A stretch of DNA of 64,000 bases from Bacteroides sp. GM023 (GTDB taxonomy: Bacteria > Bacteroidota > Bacteroidia > Bacteroidales > Bacteroidaceae): positions 558,001-622,000 of the forward strand of contig NZ_JAAXGE010000003.1 in assembly GCF_014750685.1 (NCBI RefSeq). Direction: 5' to 3'. The notes under the pieces are model-generated. The model did no database searches. It was given only the letters and a program-made list of their open reading frames with translations, and had not been told where the DNA came from. A program made the translations under genes and the position numbers. Below are positions 26,653-34,740 of this stretch, piece by piece (position 1 is the first letter of the stretch; every line of letters starts with the position of its first letter).

Positions 26653-27300
26653 ATGACTATGACAAAAGTTAGATGCGTTGTCCTATTTGGGCTGATTCTG
26701 TTTTCTGGTCAGATATTTGCTCAAAATTATATGAAGAACTTGGAGCGATTAAAAGCTAGATTACCCTATATAAATGCAGAAATTGGTGCTTATTCATCGT
26801 CTAGGCATTATGTGTTGTATATAAGACAAGATAAAGAGCCTAATTATGATGATTTTGATATGGGACAATCGTCTCTATGGTATTATGATTTGAGAACTCA
26901 AACGGAAAGGATGCTTTTCAGAAGTCAAGAAACTATTTTTAGTATAAAGCGAGATGGTAAGATAACAAAAGCTCCTTTGGAAGATTTAACTAAAATACAG
27001 ATGCTTGGAAATAGTGATGGATTTCTTATTCATTCTCTTGAGTCAGCGACATGTATCACTTATTATTTATATAACTTAAATAATCCACATACATTGTTTT
27101 ATATCGGGGCAGGAATAGACCTAAAAATTAATTCCAATGGTGTCATTGAAGTGGATAACATTGGATATTACCCTCAAGGAGGACGTTATTATAGAAAATG
27201 CTATGTCTCTCCTTCAGGTAATATAACTCTTGGAAAAGAAATAGTAGATGAAGAAACGGGTGTGGTGCATGATGCTAATATTTTGAAGAAGCATGATTGA
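26653..27300 (+). CDS. Secreted protein of unknown function, 215 aa
   Basis: An N-terminal signal peptide ending near FSGQIFAQ, residue 24, without lipobox cysteine, so a periplasmic or exported protein. The mature part is beta-rich with many Tyr and Asp residues. I do not recognise the family. It follows the WG-repeat lipoprotein gene by 77 nt and may be its partner. Confidence 0.65.
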   Translation: MTMTKVRCVVLFGLILFSGQIFAQNYMKNLERLKARLPYINAEIGAYSSSRHYVLYIRQDKEPNYDDFDMGQSSLWYYDLRTQTERMLFRSQETIFSIKRDGKITKAPLEDLTKIQMLGNSDGFLIHSLESATCITYYLYNLNNPHTLFYIGAGIDLKINSNGVIEVDNIGYYPQGGRYYRKCYVSPSGNITLGKEIVDEETGVVHDANILKKHD

Positions 27301-27510
27301 AAAGTATTAGGATATTAGAACAATAGGGATAGTAATATTGCTAATAAATGTAATTTCTATCCTTTTTTCCTATCTATTTGAATTGACAATATCTCTTTCT
27401 CTAAGAAGCAGATGATTCAAAAACAATAAAAAGAAGATTAAACTTTATCTGTTTCCAGATATATTCATTAACTTTGTAATTAGCTCAAATTGGTTTTATA
27501 TAGGATTAAT
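27301..27510. other. Intergenic region, start of repeat
   Basis: AT-rich, with TAACTTTG at about 27472-27479 as a -7 candidate. The last 23 nt before the ATG are part of the direct repeat shared with 24570-24592. Confidence 0.4.
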
Positions 27511-27750
27511 ATGGAAAATTTGATTGAATTATCACATACAGAAGTGACATTAGCATTTGTAGCGTCCTGCATTGAAAGTACGGCACGCCGATTAGGTAAA
27601 TCATATCAAGAAGTTTTTACCCGCATGAAGCGTGTAGGCATGATTGAGAATTACATATTACCTTGCTATGATGTATTACATACTGAGAGTCGCGAGCATG
27701 TGACTGATAATATGATAGAATGTCTGACAACTTGGGAGGCAAAACAATGA
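27511..27750 (+). CDS. DUF3791 protein, upstream partner of DUF3990 gene
   Basis: A 79-residue helical protein of the DUF3791 type, with an IESTARRLGKSYQEVFTRM helix pair and a C-terminal TESREHVTDNMIECL segment. The ATG at 27511 is preferred to a TTG 21 nt upstream. The stop overlaps the ATG of the DUF3990 gene (ATGA), so the two are translationally coupled. In Bacteroides such small proteins usually neighbour DUF3990 proteins, which suggests a toxin-antitoxin-like pairing. Confidence 0.75.
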   Translation: MENLIELSHTEVTLAFVASCIESTARRLGKSYQEVFTRMKRVGMIENYILPCYDVLHTESREHVTDNMIECLTTWEAKQ

Positions 27751-28238
27751 AAATAACTGTATATCATGGAGGAACGGAACGAGTTGATGCACCTATTTGT
27801 CGTTTAGGAAGGGAGAATCTTGATTTTGGTCGTGGATTCTATGTTACAGACATCAAAGAGCCGGCTTGTCGTTGGGCTATTGCAACGGCTAAGCGACGCA
27901 ATACCCAAGCTATTATTAATATTTACCAACTTGATAGAGAACTTGTTTTGGAAAAGGCTCGTTGTAAGGTGTTCAAAGCTTACGATTCGGAATGGTTGGA
28001 ATTTATTGTAGCCAGTCGTCGTGGACTGAATCCTGCGGCAAATTATGATTATATAGAGGGAGGTGTTGCGAATGACCGAGTAATTGATACGATAAATTTA
28101 TATATGTCTGGTTTGATGAGTGCTGATGTGGCATTACAGCGTCTTGCTCAACACCAACCAAATAATCAGATTTGTTTGTTAAACCAAGATATTACGGATA
28201 AATACCTTACCTATGATGGAACAGAATTGGCAAAGTGA
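27747..28238 (+). CDS. DUF3990 protein, ADP-ribosyltransferase-like candidate toxin
   Basis: 163 residues, start at 27747 set by the ATGA overlap with the preceding stop. Residues 4-8 read VYHGG and residues 28-35 GRGFYVTD, a pattern reminiscent of ADP-ribosyltransferase-fold proteins (YHG strand, G-x-GFY loop), with an acidic C-terminal half. DUF3990 is uncharacterised; the transferase idea is inference from these motifs. It overlaps the next gene by 26 nt and is flanked on both sides by small DUF3791-like genes. Confidence 0.7.
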   Translation: MKITVYHGGTERVDAPICRLGRENLDFGRGFYVTDIKEPACRWAIATAKRRNTQAIINIYQLDRELVLEKARCKVFKAYDSEWLEFIVASRRGLNPAANYDYIEGGVANDRVIDTINLYMSGLMSADVALQRLAQHQPNNQICLLNQDITDKYLTYDGTELAK

Positions 28239-28464
28239 CCCTGTAAAGTCTCTTGAAATTCAAGAGATAATATTAAGTAATCGTATCGGTATCATTGCTG
28301 CCGAACTTTCAAAGCGCTTGGAAATAGCTCCAGTCAGAGCATTGCAATTGTTTTATGAAAGCAAAACTTGTGCAGACTTACATGACAAGGAAACGGGGCT
28401 TTATCTCTATGGTAATCTCTATATAGCTGATGAATTTATGCGAGAGTATCAAAATAAGCTATAA
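28213..28464 (+). CDS. Second DUF3791-like small protein
   Basis: An 83-residue helical protein starting inside the DUF3990 gene. IIAAELSKRLEIAPVRALQLFYESKTCADLHDKETGLYLYGNLYIADEF resembles the C-terminal DUF3791 class. Coupled to the DUF3990 gene, it may be the neutralising partner. A 27-nt segment near its end is repeated at 28546-28572. Confidence 0.7.
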   Translation: MMEQNWQSDPVKSLEIQEIILSNRIGIIAAELSKRLEIAPVRALQLFYESKTCADLHDKETGLYLYGNLYIADEFMREYQNKL

Positions 28465-28572
28465 ATTCATTCATCAGAAATACATCTGTCAGGCTGCCAT
28501 TTTAGAGATTGGCACTGTCCAGAAAATTGTAGGCAGTGCTTTAGAAATCTTTATATTGCTGATGAATTTATG
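28414..28572 (+). repeat. Imperfect direct repeat of the NLYIADEFM coding end
   Basis: The 27 nt at 28414-28440 and 28546-28572 agree at 25 positions and read NLYIADEFM in both. The second copy sits in a frame without start codon, so it is probably a decayed remnant of a duplicated small gene. Confidence 0.6.
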
Positions 28573-28573
28573 T

Positions 28574-29128
28574 CTATTCAAGGTTCACTTTTATTCCTTC
28601 CAACTCATTATTATAAGCGCGTGTATTGAGAATATCCACATCGGAAGTGAGCCAAGTCAATCGCTTTCGTAATTCTTTTCGTTTGGTGGACATATTGGTT
28701 TTGGCCCGTCGCAGTAAATTTTCGGTTGAAACATCTAATTCCACCCATGCAATTACCTTCAAGTTGCCATTTTCAATAAGGTGTTCCACATGGTTCTTCC
28801 ATACATCTGGTAGATTTGTTGAATTTCGTGCACCGCCAATGATTGTAGCTAAAGAATCTTTCACTTTTTGAGCAATCTCTACCGTAATGTCGTCTTTCTC
28901 TCCGGTTAATCGCTGCACATTCTTTTTATCGCCGTATCCTCTAAAACCTTTGACTTCAATAAATAATAAGATTTTATCTGCTTCATTAAATCCAATAAAG
29001 TCTATACACCGGGTTTCAGGTATTTGTTTGCATATCTTTTGGCGATAATCAGCTTCCTCATCCAGTTGGTAAACTTCCCATCTATCATCAAATCTGAAAA
29101 TAAGACCACTCTCCTTAAATTCTTTCAT
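28574..29128 (-). CDS. PD-(D/E)XK-like nuclease, partner of AAA ATPase
   Basis: 184 residues. RCIDFIGFNEADKILLFIEVKGF (residues 40-62) has the spacing D-x(n)-ExK typical of a PD-(D/E)XK nuclease core: Asp43 and the EVK at 58-60. The C-terminal half is helical and basic. It starts 14 nt inside the end of the ATPase gene, so both proteins are made together. The likely role is a DNA-cleaving effector in a two-gene defence system; that is inference. Confidence 0.65.
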   Translation of the reverse strand: MKEFKESGLIFRFDDRWEVYQLDEEADYRQKICKQIPETRCIDFIGFNEADKILLFIEVKGFRGYGDKKNVQRLTGEKDDITVEIAQKVKDSLATIIGGARNSTNLPDVWKNHVEHLIENGNLKVIAWVELDVSTENLLRRAKTNMSTKRKELRKRLTWLTSDVDILNTRAYNNELEGIKVNLE

Positions 29129-30158
29129 TGTGCCTCTTTATATATTCGTTCTCCAAATCATAAAAAGCCGAATATTCTTCCAAAATAGGATTATGGGCTA
29201 TATTTACTAACTGATCAGCAACTTCTGCTTCTACTTGATGCCCATTTTTATACAAACTAAAGAAGCGCATTGCCGGACTAGTTTCCGCAGCATATTCTGC
29301 CATCATCGATAACTTATGTGATAATAGATAATCATGTGTTGACAAAAAAATCTGGACTCCATGCTTTCGTGCTAGTTCCATTAATAAATCAACAATAATT
29401 GAGATTAGGTTCGGATTCATATTTGACTCTGGCTCATCCCAAAATAGGATACTACCCGGCCTTAGTTCACCGTTGATACACAGGTACAGGATAGTAGCCA
29501 CTTTTCTTAATCCTTCTGCTACTAGATGAGCTTCGTATTCTTGGCTGTCATCAAGAACATAAAAACGATTTCCTTTTCGCATTACATCTATATTCCATTT
29601 TGCCAATATAGGAGCTAGTATGTCTTTGGCCTCTTTTAATGCTTCGTTTTTCAATGGGGAGATATCCATTGCTTTGGCTAAATCCAAATAGGTTTCATCA
29701 AAAGAAATCTCTCTCCGTTCGTATAGGCTAATGAATCCTTCAAATAACGAAAACATTTCTCTTGGGGGAATATAAATGAAGTGTGGCTGCTCGATATATA
29801 CATTATTATCGGTCTTTACTAAGGATGCCCTTTCTCCGAAATTATAAGCAATATCTCCCGCAGTCAGCTTTACTTTTACCGAAGTAGCTCCCGATCCGTA
29901 TTTATTAACCAAATGTCCCAAAGTATCAGGTTTGAAATAACCGATTAACTTCTCTGATAACAAATCTCCGAACTTGTCTTTGGTTTTTGATGTTGATTGG
30001 TTAAACAATGCATTGGCTTTCATAGATGCTGCCAAACATTTTAATATGTGGGTTTTCCCGGTTCCGTTACGGCCTATAAGAACATTGATGCCTTTGCAGA
30101 AATCAAAGACAGAATCATCAAAGCAGGTAAAGTTGTTTAAATATAAATGTTCAATCAT
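29115..30158 (-). CDS. AAA (ABC/OLD-like) ATPase of a candidate defence pair
   Basis: 347 residues of the AAA_21/OLD-like type. The N-terminus reads IEHLYLNNFTCFDD, Walker A is GRNGTGKT at residues 31-38, Walker B LFWDEPESNMNP near residue 237, and the H-loop STHDYLLSH near 275. There is no TOPRIM domain as in OLD proteins. ATPases of this class sense phage infection or DNA ends in several systems (PARIS, Gabija, Septu-like, retron-linked). It is followed, overlapping, by the nuclease-like gene. Confidence 0.82.
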   Translation of the reverse strand: MIEHLYLNNFTCFDDSVFDFCKGINVLIGRNGTGKTHILKCLAASMKANALFNQSTSKTKDKFGDLLSEKLIGYFKPDTLGHLVNKYGSGATSVKVKLTAGDIAYNFGERASLVKTDNNVYIEQPHFIYIPPREMFSLFEGFISLYERREISFDETYLDLAKAMDISPLKNEALKEAKDILAPILAKWNIDVMRKGNRFYVLDDSQEYEAHLVAEGLRKVATILYLCINGELRPGSILFWDEPESNMNPNLISIIVDLLMELARKHGVQIFLSTHDYLLSHKLSMMAEYAAETSPAMRFFSLYKNGHQVEAEVADQLVNIAHNPILEEYSAFYDLENEYIKRHNERI

Positions 30159-30290
30159 TATTGCTATGTTATTTTAATCCCATTGAGAATTCATTGCGAA
30201 GATAATAAAACAATTTTACCCACTCATCTTTTTTCGCAATTTCTTATTCTAAATAACTGCAAAATATTCAAGTATAATAAGATTAGGGTG

Positions 30291-30818
30291 CTATTCAGCC
30301 GCATGTAAAATAAACGTAGTAGCCCCAATAGTCACAATAGCTCCGTCTTCAATACGAATACGATCTTTATCCCCAAGAATTTCATTCATAAGAAATGTTC
30401 CTGTCAGGCTGGGAGCATCGCGTAATGTATAAACAAGTTTTCCTTGTTTATTGCGTTTTATATTGATGATGCAGTGACGGCGATCCATACTCATATCGCC
30501 ACTTTCGATAGGAGTATTAATATTGGTTCCTACGCAACGGCGTCCTATGACATTATCTCCTTCTTGTAATGGAAGTATTTGTTTGAATCCAAAGACATTT
30601 TCGATTACTGTGATATATCCGAACTCTTCCTTGTGTGCTTCGGCTTCCTCTTCCAGATTTTCTTCGTTTCTAAGGGCTTTTACTTTGCTTTTCCCAAGCC
30701 GGATGCTGAATTGTTTGCCACAATGTTCACATTCAAATACAAGTGATTGGCCTTCACTATATTTGGTTTCATCAAAATAAAGATAATTCTCACATTTGGG
30801 ACAAAGAACTCGTTTCAT
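30291..30818 (-). CDS. FHA-domain protein with N-terminal zinc ribbon
   Basis: 175 residues. The zinc ribbon CPKC...CEHC lies at residues 6-33, an acidic linker at about 45-65, and a forkhead-associated domain at about 68-172 with the marks NVIGRR, MSMDRRHCII (Ser/His contacts) and TGTFLMNEI. FHA domains bind phosphothreonine peptides. It follows the SPOR/HU gene by 20 nt on the same strand. Confidence 0.85.
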   Translation of the reverse strand: MKRVLCPKCENYLYFDETKYSEGQSLVFECEHCGKQFSIRLGKSKVKALRNEENLEEEAEAHKEEFGYITVIENVFGFKQILPLQEGDNVIGRRCVGTNINTPIESGDMSMDRRHCIINIKRNKQGKLVYTLRDAPSLTGTFLMNEILGDKDRIRIEDGAIVTIGATTFILHAAE

Positions 30819-30838
30819 GCTTTTAATAAGGGGATTTT

Positions 30839-31915
30839 TTATTTAGCCAGTAACCAGGCATTCTTGTAGGTTTCATTTTTTCTAAGCTCCAATAGCTGTT
30901 TGGTAGCTTCTTCACGATTTGCGAATGAACGGATGCTGACACGTACTTTACCGTCTGTGTTCAGTGCTTTTGCTTCTGCAAATCCTTTTGAATTCAATTG
31001 ATTTGCCATAGTTTCCGCATCTTTAAGACTAATTCCGCCTGCTACTATAATATGATAAGGATGATTCACATTCGCTTGTGCCTTGACAGATACAGGAGCG
31101 GGGGCAGCTTCTTGTTTGGCAACTTTTACTTCTTTTACAGCAATAGGTCTTGATGTCTGCGCTTTATCCACTGTCAGTTTTGGAGTGGATGAAGTTTTGA
31201 CTGAAGCAGAAGTCTTCTTTGTTTGTTGCGCAACATTGTTCTTTACGTAAACAGGAGTTACTGCAACCGATTGCTTCTCTATTTGCTCAAAAAGTTCGCC
31301 AGGTAATAACTGTGCATAATTGTTTTTCTGAACATCGGTATTCTCTACCGGAGTTGAAAAAGCAAAGAACAATACGATAGCGGCAATCATGGCGGCTGCA
31401 TTACGAAGGAATGCACGATTGATGCTGATTTCATAAGTTTTCTTCTCTTTTTCCAAATTGGCAGGTACTAATACCTTTTCTCTCTGCTGCAACGTGGATA
31501 GTTCGTGCATTTCAAAAGAGTCCAAGCCATAGAGTGAAGGAGTCGTTATCTTATAATCATAAGGGATAAATTCATAATTCCCATAAATGTTATAATGAAT
31601 CTCACCTATATTCTCCAAATGCGCTTTACCTTCCTCATGAAGAAGCCCGATAAACTCGCTTACTTCCTTTTCTACGATGCGGTTGGCATCAGCAAAACTC
31701 GTATCGTAAGCTGACATATAAGATTGTACTAATACTCCGTCATTCAGCTTTAATTGAGGATTAAAGCCAATTGTGCGGGTAGGTGGTAAAAAAAGATTCT
31801 CTTCTTTTACATGAGTTGCAGGAGCGTAATGCGCTACAAATCCACCAAATCCCGGAACGATAACGCAATCGTTTTCCAGTAGTAAAACCTCTATATGTTG
31901 TGCCAATTCAATCAT
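30839..31915 (-). CDS. HU-CCDC81 and SPOR-domain membrane protein
   Basis: 358 residues: an N-terminal HU/CCDC81-like domain (residues 1-130, with VIVPGFGGFVAHY near 19), one transmembrane helix (about 170-188), a long Lys/Thr/Val-rich linker and a C-terminal SPOR domain (about 280-355). SPOR domains bind denuded peptidoglycan at division sites, so this protein probably links cytoplasm, membrane and septal wall. Co-transcribed with the FHA gene. A minus-strand TAATTTTG lies at 31921-31928. Confidence 0.85.
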   Translation of the reverse strand: MIELAQHIEVLLLENDCVIVPGFGGFVAHYAPATHVKEENLFLPPTRTIGFNPQLKLNDGVLVQSYMSAYDTSFADANRIVEKEVSEFIGLLHEEGKAHLENIGEIHYNIYGNYEFIPYDYKITTPSLYGLDSFEMHELSTLQQREKVLVPANLEKEKKTYEISINRAFLRNAAAMIAAIVLFFAFSTPVENTDVQKNNYAQLLPGELFEQIEKQSVAVTPVYVKNNVAQQTKKTSASVKTSSTPKLTVDKAQTSRPIAVKEVKVAKQEAAPAPVSVKAQANVNHPYHIIVAGGISLKDAETMANQLNSKGFAEAKALNTDGKVRVSIRSFANREEATKQLLELRKNETYKNAWLLAK

Positions 31916-31920
31916 GTCTG

Positions 31921-31979
31921 CAAAATTAAGAGATAAATTGAATATATCCCAGAAAACTACGAAAAATTCACTACTTTTG
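31921..31979. promoter_or_regulatory. Divergent promoters, SPOR gene / rfbC
   Basis: CAAAATTA at 31921-31928 reads TAATTTTG on the minus strand; TACTTTTG at 31972-31979 on the plus strand precedes rfbC by 26 nt. Confidence 0.55.
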
Positions 31980-32005
31980 CATCGTTTTATTTATTACTAT
32001 TAACG

Positions 32006-32554
32006 ATGAACTATATACAGACGGAAATAGACGGAGTGTGGCTGATAGAGCCGAAAGTGTTCTCCGACGAACGTGGCTATTTTATGGAAGCCTTTAAGCA
32101 AGAAGAGTTTGAAGCCAATATCGGACCTGTAAATTTTATACAGGATAATGAGTCGAAATCTTCTTTTGGCGTATTGCGCGGATTGCATTATCAGAAAGGT
32201 GAATATAGTCAGGCTAAATTGGTTCGCGTCATTAAAGGTGAAGTGCTGGACGTTGCCGTTGATTTGCGTAAATCATCACCCACATTCGGAAAACATGTGT
32301 GCGTATTGCTTAGCGAGGAGAATAAGAGACAGTTTTTTATTCCACGCGGTTTTGCACATGGTTTTGCTGTATTAAGCGAAGAAGCCATCTTTACGTATAA
32401 GGTAGACAACAAGTATACTCCACAGGCAGAAGCTTCTATTTTATATAATGATGAAACATTGGGAATAGATTGGCCGCTGACTGATTCGCAGATGGTATTG
32501 TCTTCCAAGGACAGAGAGGGCGCGGCTTTCAAAAATGCTGCATATTTTGAATAA
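32006..32554 (+). CDS. rfbC: dTDP-4-dehydrorhamnose 3,5-epimerase
   Basis: Cupin-fold epimerase acting in dTDP-L-rhamnose synthesis for surface polysaccharides. The 182-residue protein is typical in length, with KVFSDERGYFMEAF at residues 17-30, RGLHYQ near 59-64 (catalytic His) and PRGFAHGF near residue 114. ugd follows by 28 nt in the same direction, suggesting a nucleotide-sugar operon. Confidence 0.95.
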   Translation: MNYIQTEIDGVWLIEPKVFSDERGYFMEAFKQEEFEANIGPVNFIQDNESKSSFGVLRGLHYQKGEYSQAKLVRVIKGEVLDVAVDLRKSSPTFGKHVCVLLSEENKRQFFIPRGFAHGFAVLSEEAIFTYKVDNKYTPQAEASILYNDETLGIDWPLTDSQMVLSSKDREGAAFKNAAYFE

Positions 32555-32582
32555 CTTCTAAACAAACAATAAAATATAAAGT

Positions 32583-33896
32583 ATGAAAATTGCGATTGTA
32601 GGAACCGGATATGTAGGTCTGGTGTCAGGTACATGTTTCGCTGAAATCGGCGTGAATGTAACTTGTGTAGATACTAACAGCGAGAAAATAGAATCTTTGC
32701 AGAAAGGAATCATCCCGATTTATGAGAATGGATTGGAAGAGATGGTGCTCCGTAATATGAAAGCAAAGAGATTGAAGTTTACCACGTCATTAGAGAGTTG
32801 CCTGGATGATGTGGAAGTGATATTTAGTGCTGTGGGTACACCGCCTGATGAAGACGGGAGTGCTGACTTGAAATATGTGTTGGAGGTAGCCCGTACTATC
32901 GGTCGCAATATGAAACAATATAAACTGGTGGTTACCAAGAGTACAGTTCCCGTAGGTACTGCCAGTAAAGTTCGCGCAGTCATTCAGGAAGAACTGGATA
33001 AAAGAGGAGTGAAGGTGGACTTCGATGTTGCTTCTAACCCGGAATTTCTGAAAGAAGGAAATGCAATCAGTGACTTTATGAGTCCGGACCGCGTGGTAGT
33101 AGGAGTAGAGTCGGCACGTGCGGAAAAACTGATGTCTAAGTTGTATAAGCCATTCTTATTAAATAACTTCCGTGTGATTTTCATGGATATTCCGTCTGCC
33201 GAAATGACTAAATATGCGGCAAATTCAATGTTGGCAACCCGTATCAGCTTTATGAATGATATAGCAAACCTTTGCGAGATAGTTGGTGCGGATGTAAATA
33301 TGGTACGTAGCGGAATTGGTTCAGATACGCGTATTGGACGTAAATTCTTATATCCGGGCATTGGATATGGCGGCTCTTGCTTTCCTAAAGATGTGAAAGC
33401 CCTTATTAAAACCGCAGAGCAGAATGGATATACAATGCGAGTGCTTAGTGCTGTGGAAGAAGTGAACGAACAGCAGAAAAGTGTTTTGTTCGAAAAGCTT
33501 ATGAAGCATTTTAATGGTGATTTGAAAGGTAAGACCATCGCTCTTTGGGGCTTGGCATTCAAACCGGAAACTGATGATATGCGCGAAGCTCCGGCACTAG
33601 TCTTGATTGATAAGCTGCTGAAAGCCGGCTGCCAGGTACGTGCGTATGATCCGGCTGCCGTACAAGAGTGCAGACGTCGTATTGGAGATACAATCTATTA
33701 CGCTTGCGATATGTATGATGCGGTACTTGATGCTGATGCTTTGATGTTGGTTACCGAATGGAAAGAATTCCGTTTGCCCTCATGGGCTGTCATCAGAAAA
33801 ACAATGGCGCAGCAGATTGTGTTGGACGGACGTAATATATACGACAAAAAAGAGATGGAAGAACTCGGATTCGTTTATCATTGTATTGGTAAATGA
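32583..33896 (+). CDS. ugd: UDP-glucose 6-dehydrogenase
   Basis: Oxidises UDP-glucose to UDP-glucuronate with two NAD, supplying capsule or LPS synthesis. 437 residues with the N-terminal Rossmann motif GTGYVGLVSG (residues 7-16), catalytic Cys in GYGGSCFPKD (near residue 262), and the C-terminal UDP-binding domain with LWGLAFKPETDDMREAP. Second gene after rfbC. Confidence 0.96.
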   Translation: MKIAIVGTGYVGLVSGTCFAEIGVNVTCVDTNSEKIESLQKGIIPIYENGLEEMVLRNMKAKRLKFTTSLESCLDDVEVIFSAVGTPPDEDGSADLKYVLEVARTIGRNMKQYKLVVTKSTVPVGTASKVRAVIQEELDKRGVKVDFDVASNPEFLKEGNAISDFMSPDRVVVGVESARAEKLMSKLYKPFLLNNFRVIFMDIPSAEMTKYAANSMLATRISFMNDIANLCEIVGADVNMVRSGIGSDTRIGRKFLYPGIGYGGSCFPKDVKALIKTAEQNGYTMRVLSAVEEVNEQQKSVLFEKLMKHFNGDLKGKTIALWGLAFKPETDDMREAPALVLIDKLLKAGCQVRAYDPAAVQECRRRIGDTIYYACDMYDAVLDADALMLVTEWKEFRLPSWAVIRKTMAQQIVLDGRNIYDKKEMEELGFVYHCIGK

Positions 33897-33931
33897 AAAA
33901 ATAAGAGTATCTTTAGGCAAAACTAAGACAG

Positions 33932-34729
33932 ATGATGAAATATGTGGCTATATCGTTAATGGTATTTTTTTCTGCGGCATGTAGCGGCAATAAGAATCCA
34001 AATTCTCCCGAACAGAGAAAAGAGGATACGAATGCTAAGGAACTGTTGCAGGGAATTTGGCTGGACGATGAGACTGAAAGCCCGTTGATGCGTGTAGAAG
34101 GGGATACTATCTATTATGCCGATGCGCAAAGTGCTCCGATTACATTTAAAATCATGCGGGATACTCTTTATACTTATGGTAATGATACAACTTATTACAA
34201 GATTGATAAGCAAGGGGAGCATATATTCTGGTTTCATGCCATAACAGACAACATCATCAAGCTGCATAGATCTGAAGACCCTAATGATTCATTGTCATTT
34301 GCCCGTCAGGAATTAGTGATTCCAACTTATAATGAAGTAACTCAACGCGATAGCGTGGTGACCTATAATGGCACTCGCTATCGTGCTTATGTCTATATCA
34401 ACCCTTCTAAAATGCGGGTTATAAAAACTACCTATTCCGAAGACGGGATTAGTATGGATAATGTATATTACGATAATGTGATGCACATCTGCGTTTATGA
34501 GGGTAAAAAGAGTTTATTTGCCAGTGATATTACTAAACAGATGTTTGACCAGGTAGTTCCCGGAGATTTTTTGATGCAAGCTATTTTATCTGATATGAAG
34601 TTTGTAAAAGTAGACCGGAATGGTTTTCATTATCAAGCTGTTTTAGCCATTCCGGAAAGTTCTATATATAGCATTGCAGATATTGAAGTAAGTTTTGAAG
34701 GAAACTTAACCATCACTTCTACGAAATAA
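33932..34729 (+). CDS. DUF4738-like lipoprotein
   Basis: 265 residues with lipobox SAAC near residue 17, so a lipoprotein. The mature domain is beta-rich, with repeated GDTIYY/NDTTYY strands; it resembles DUF4738 proteins, a tentative match. Start could also be the second Met at 33935. It ends 11 nt before the convergent helicase gene stop. Function unknown. Confidence 0.7.
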   Translation: MMKYVAISLMVFFSAACSGNKNPNSPEQRKEDTNAKELLQGIWLDDETESPLMRVEGDTIYYADAQSAPITFKIMRDTLYTYGNDTTYYKIDKQGEHIFWFHAITDNIIKLHRSEDPNDSLSFARQELVIPTYNEVTQRDSVVTYNGTRYRAYVYINPSKMRVIKTTYSEDGISMDNVYYDNVMHICVYEGKKSLFASDITKQMFDQVVPGDFLMQAILSDMKFVKVDRNGFHYQAVLAIPESSIYSIADIEVSFEGNLTITSTK

Positions 34730-34740
34730 CGGATTTCGTA

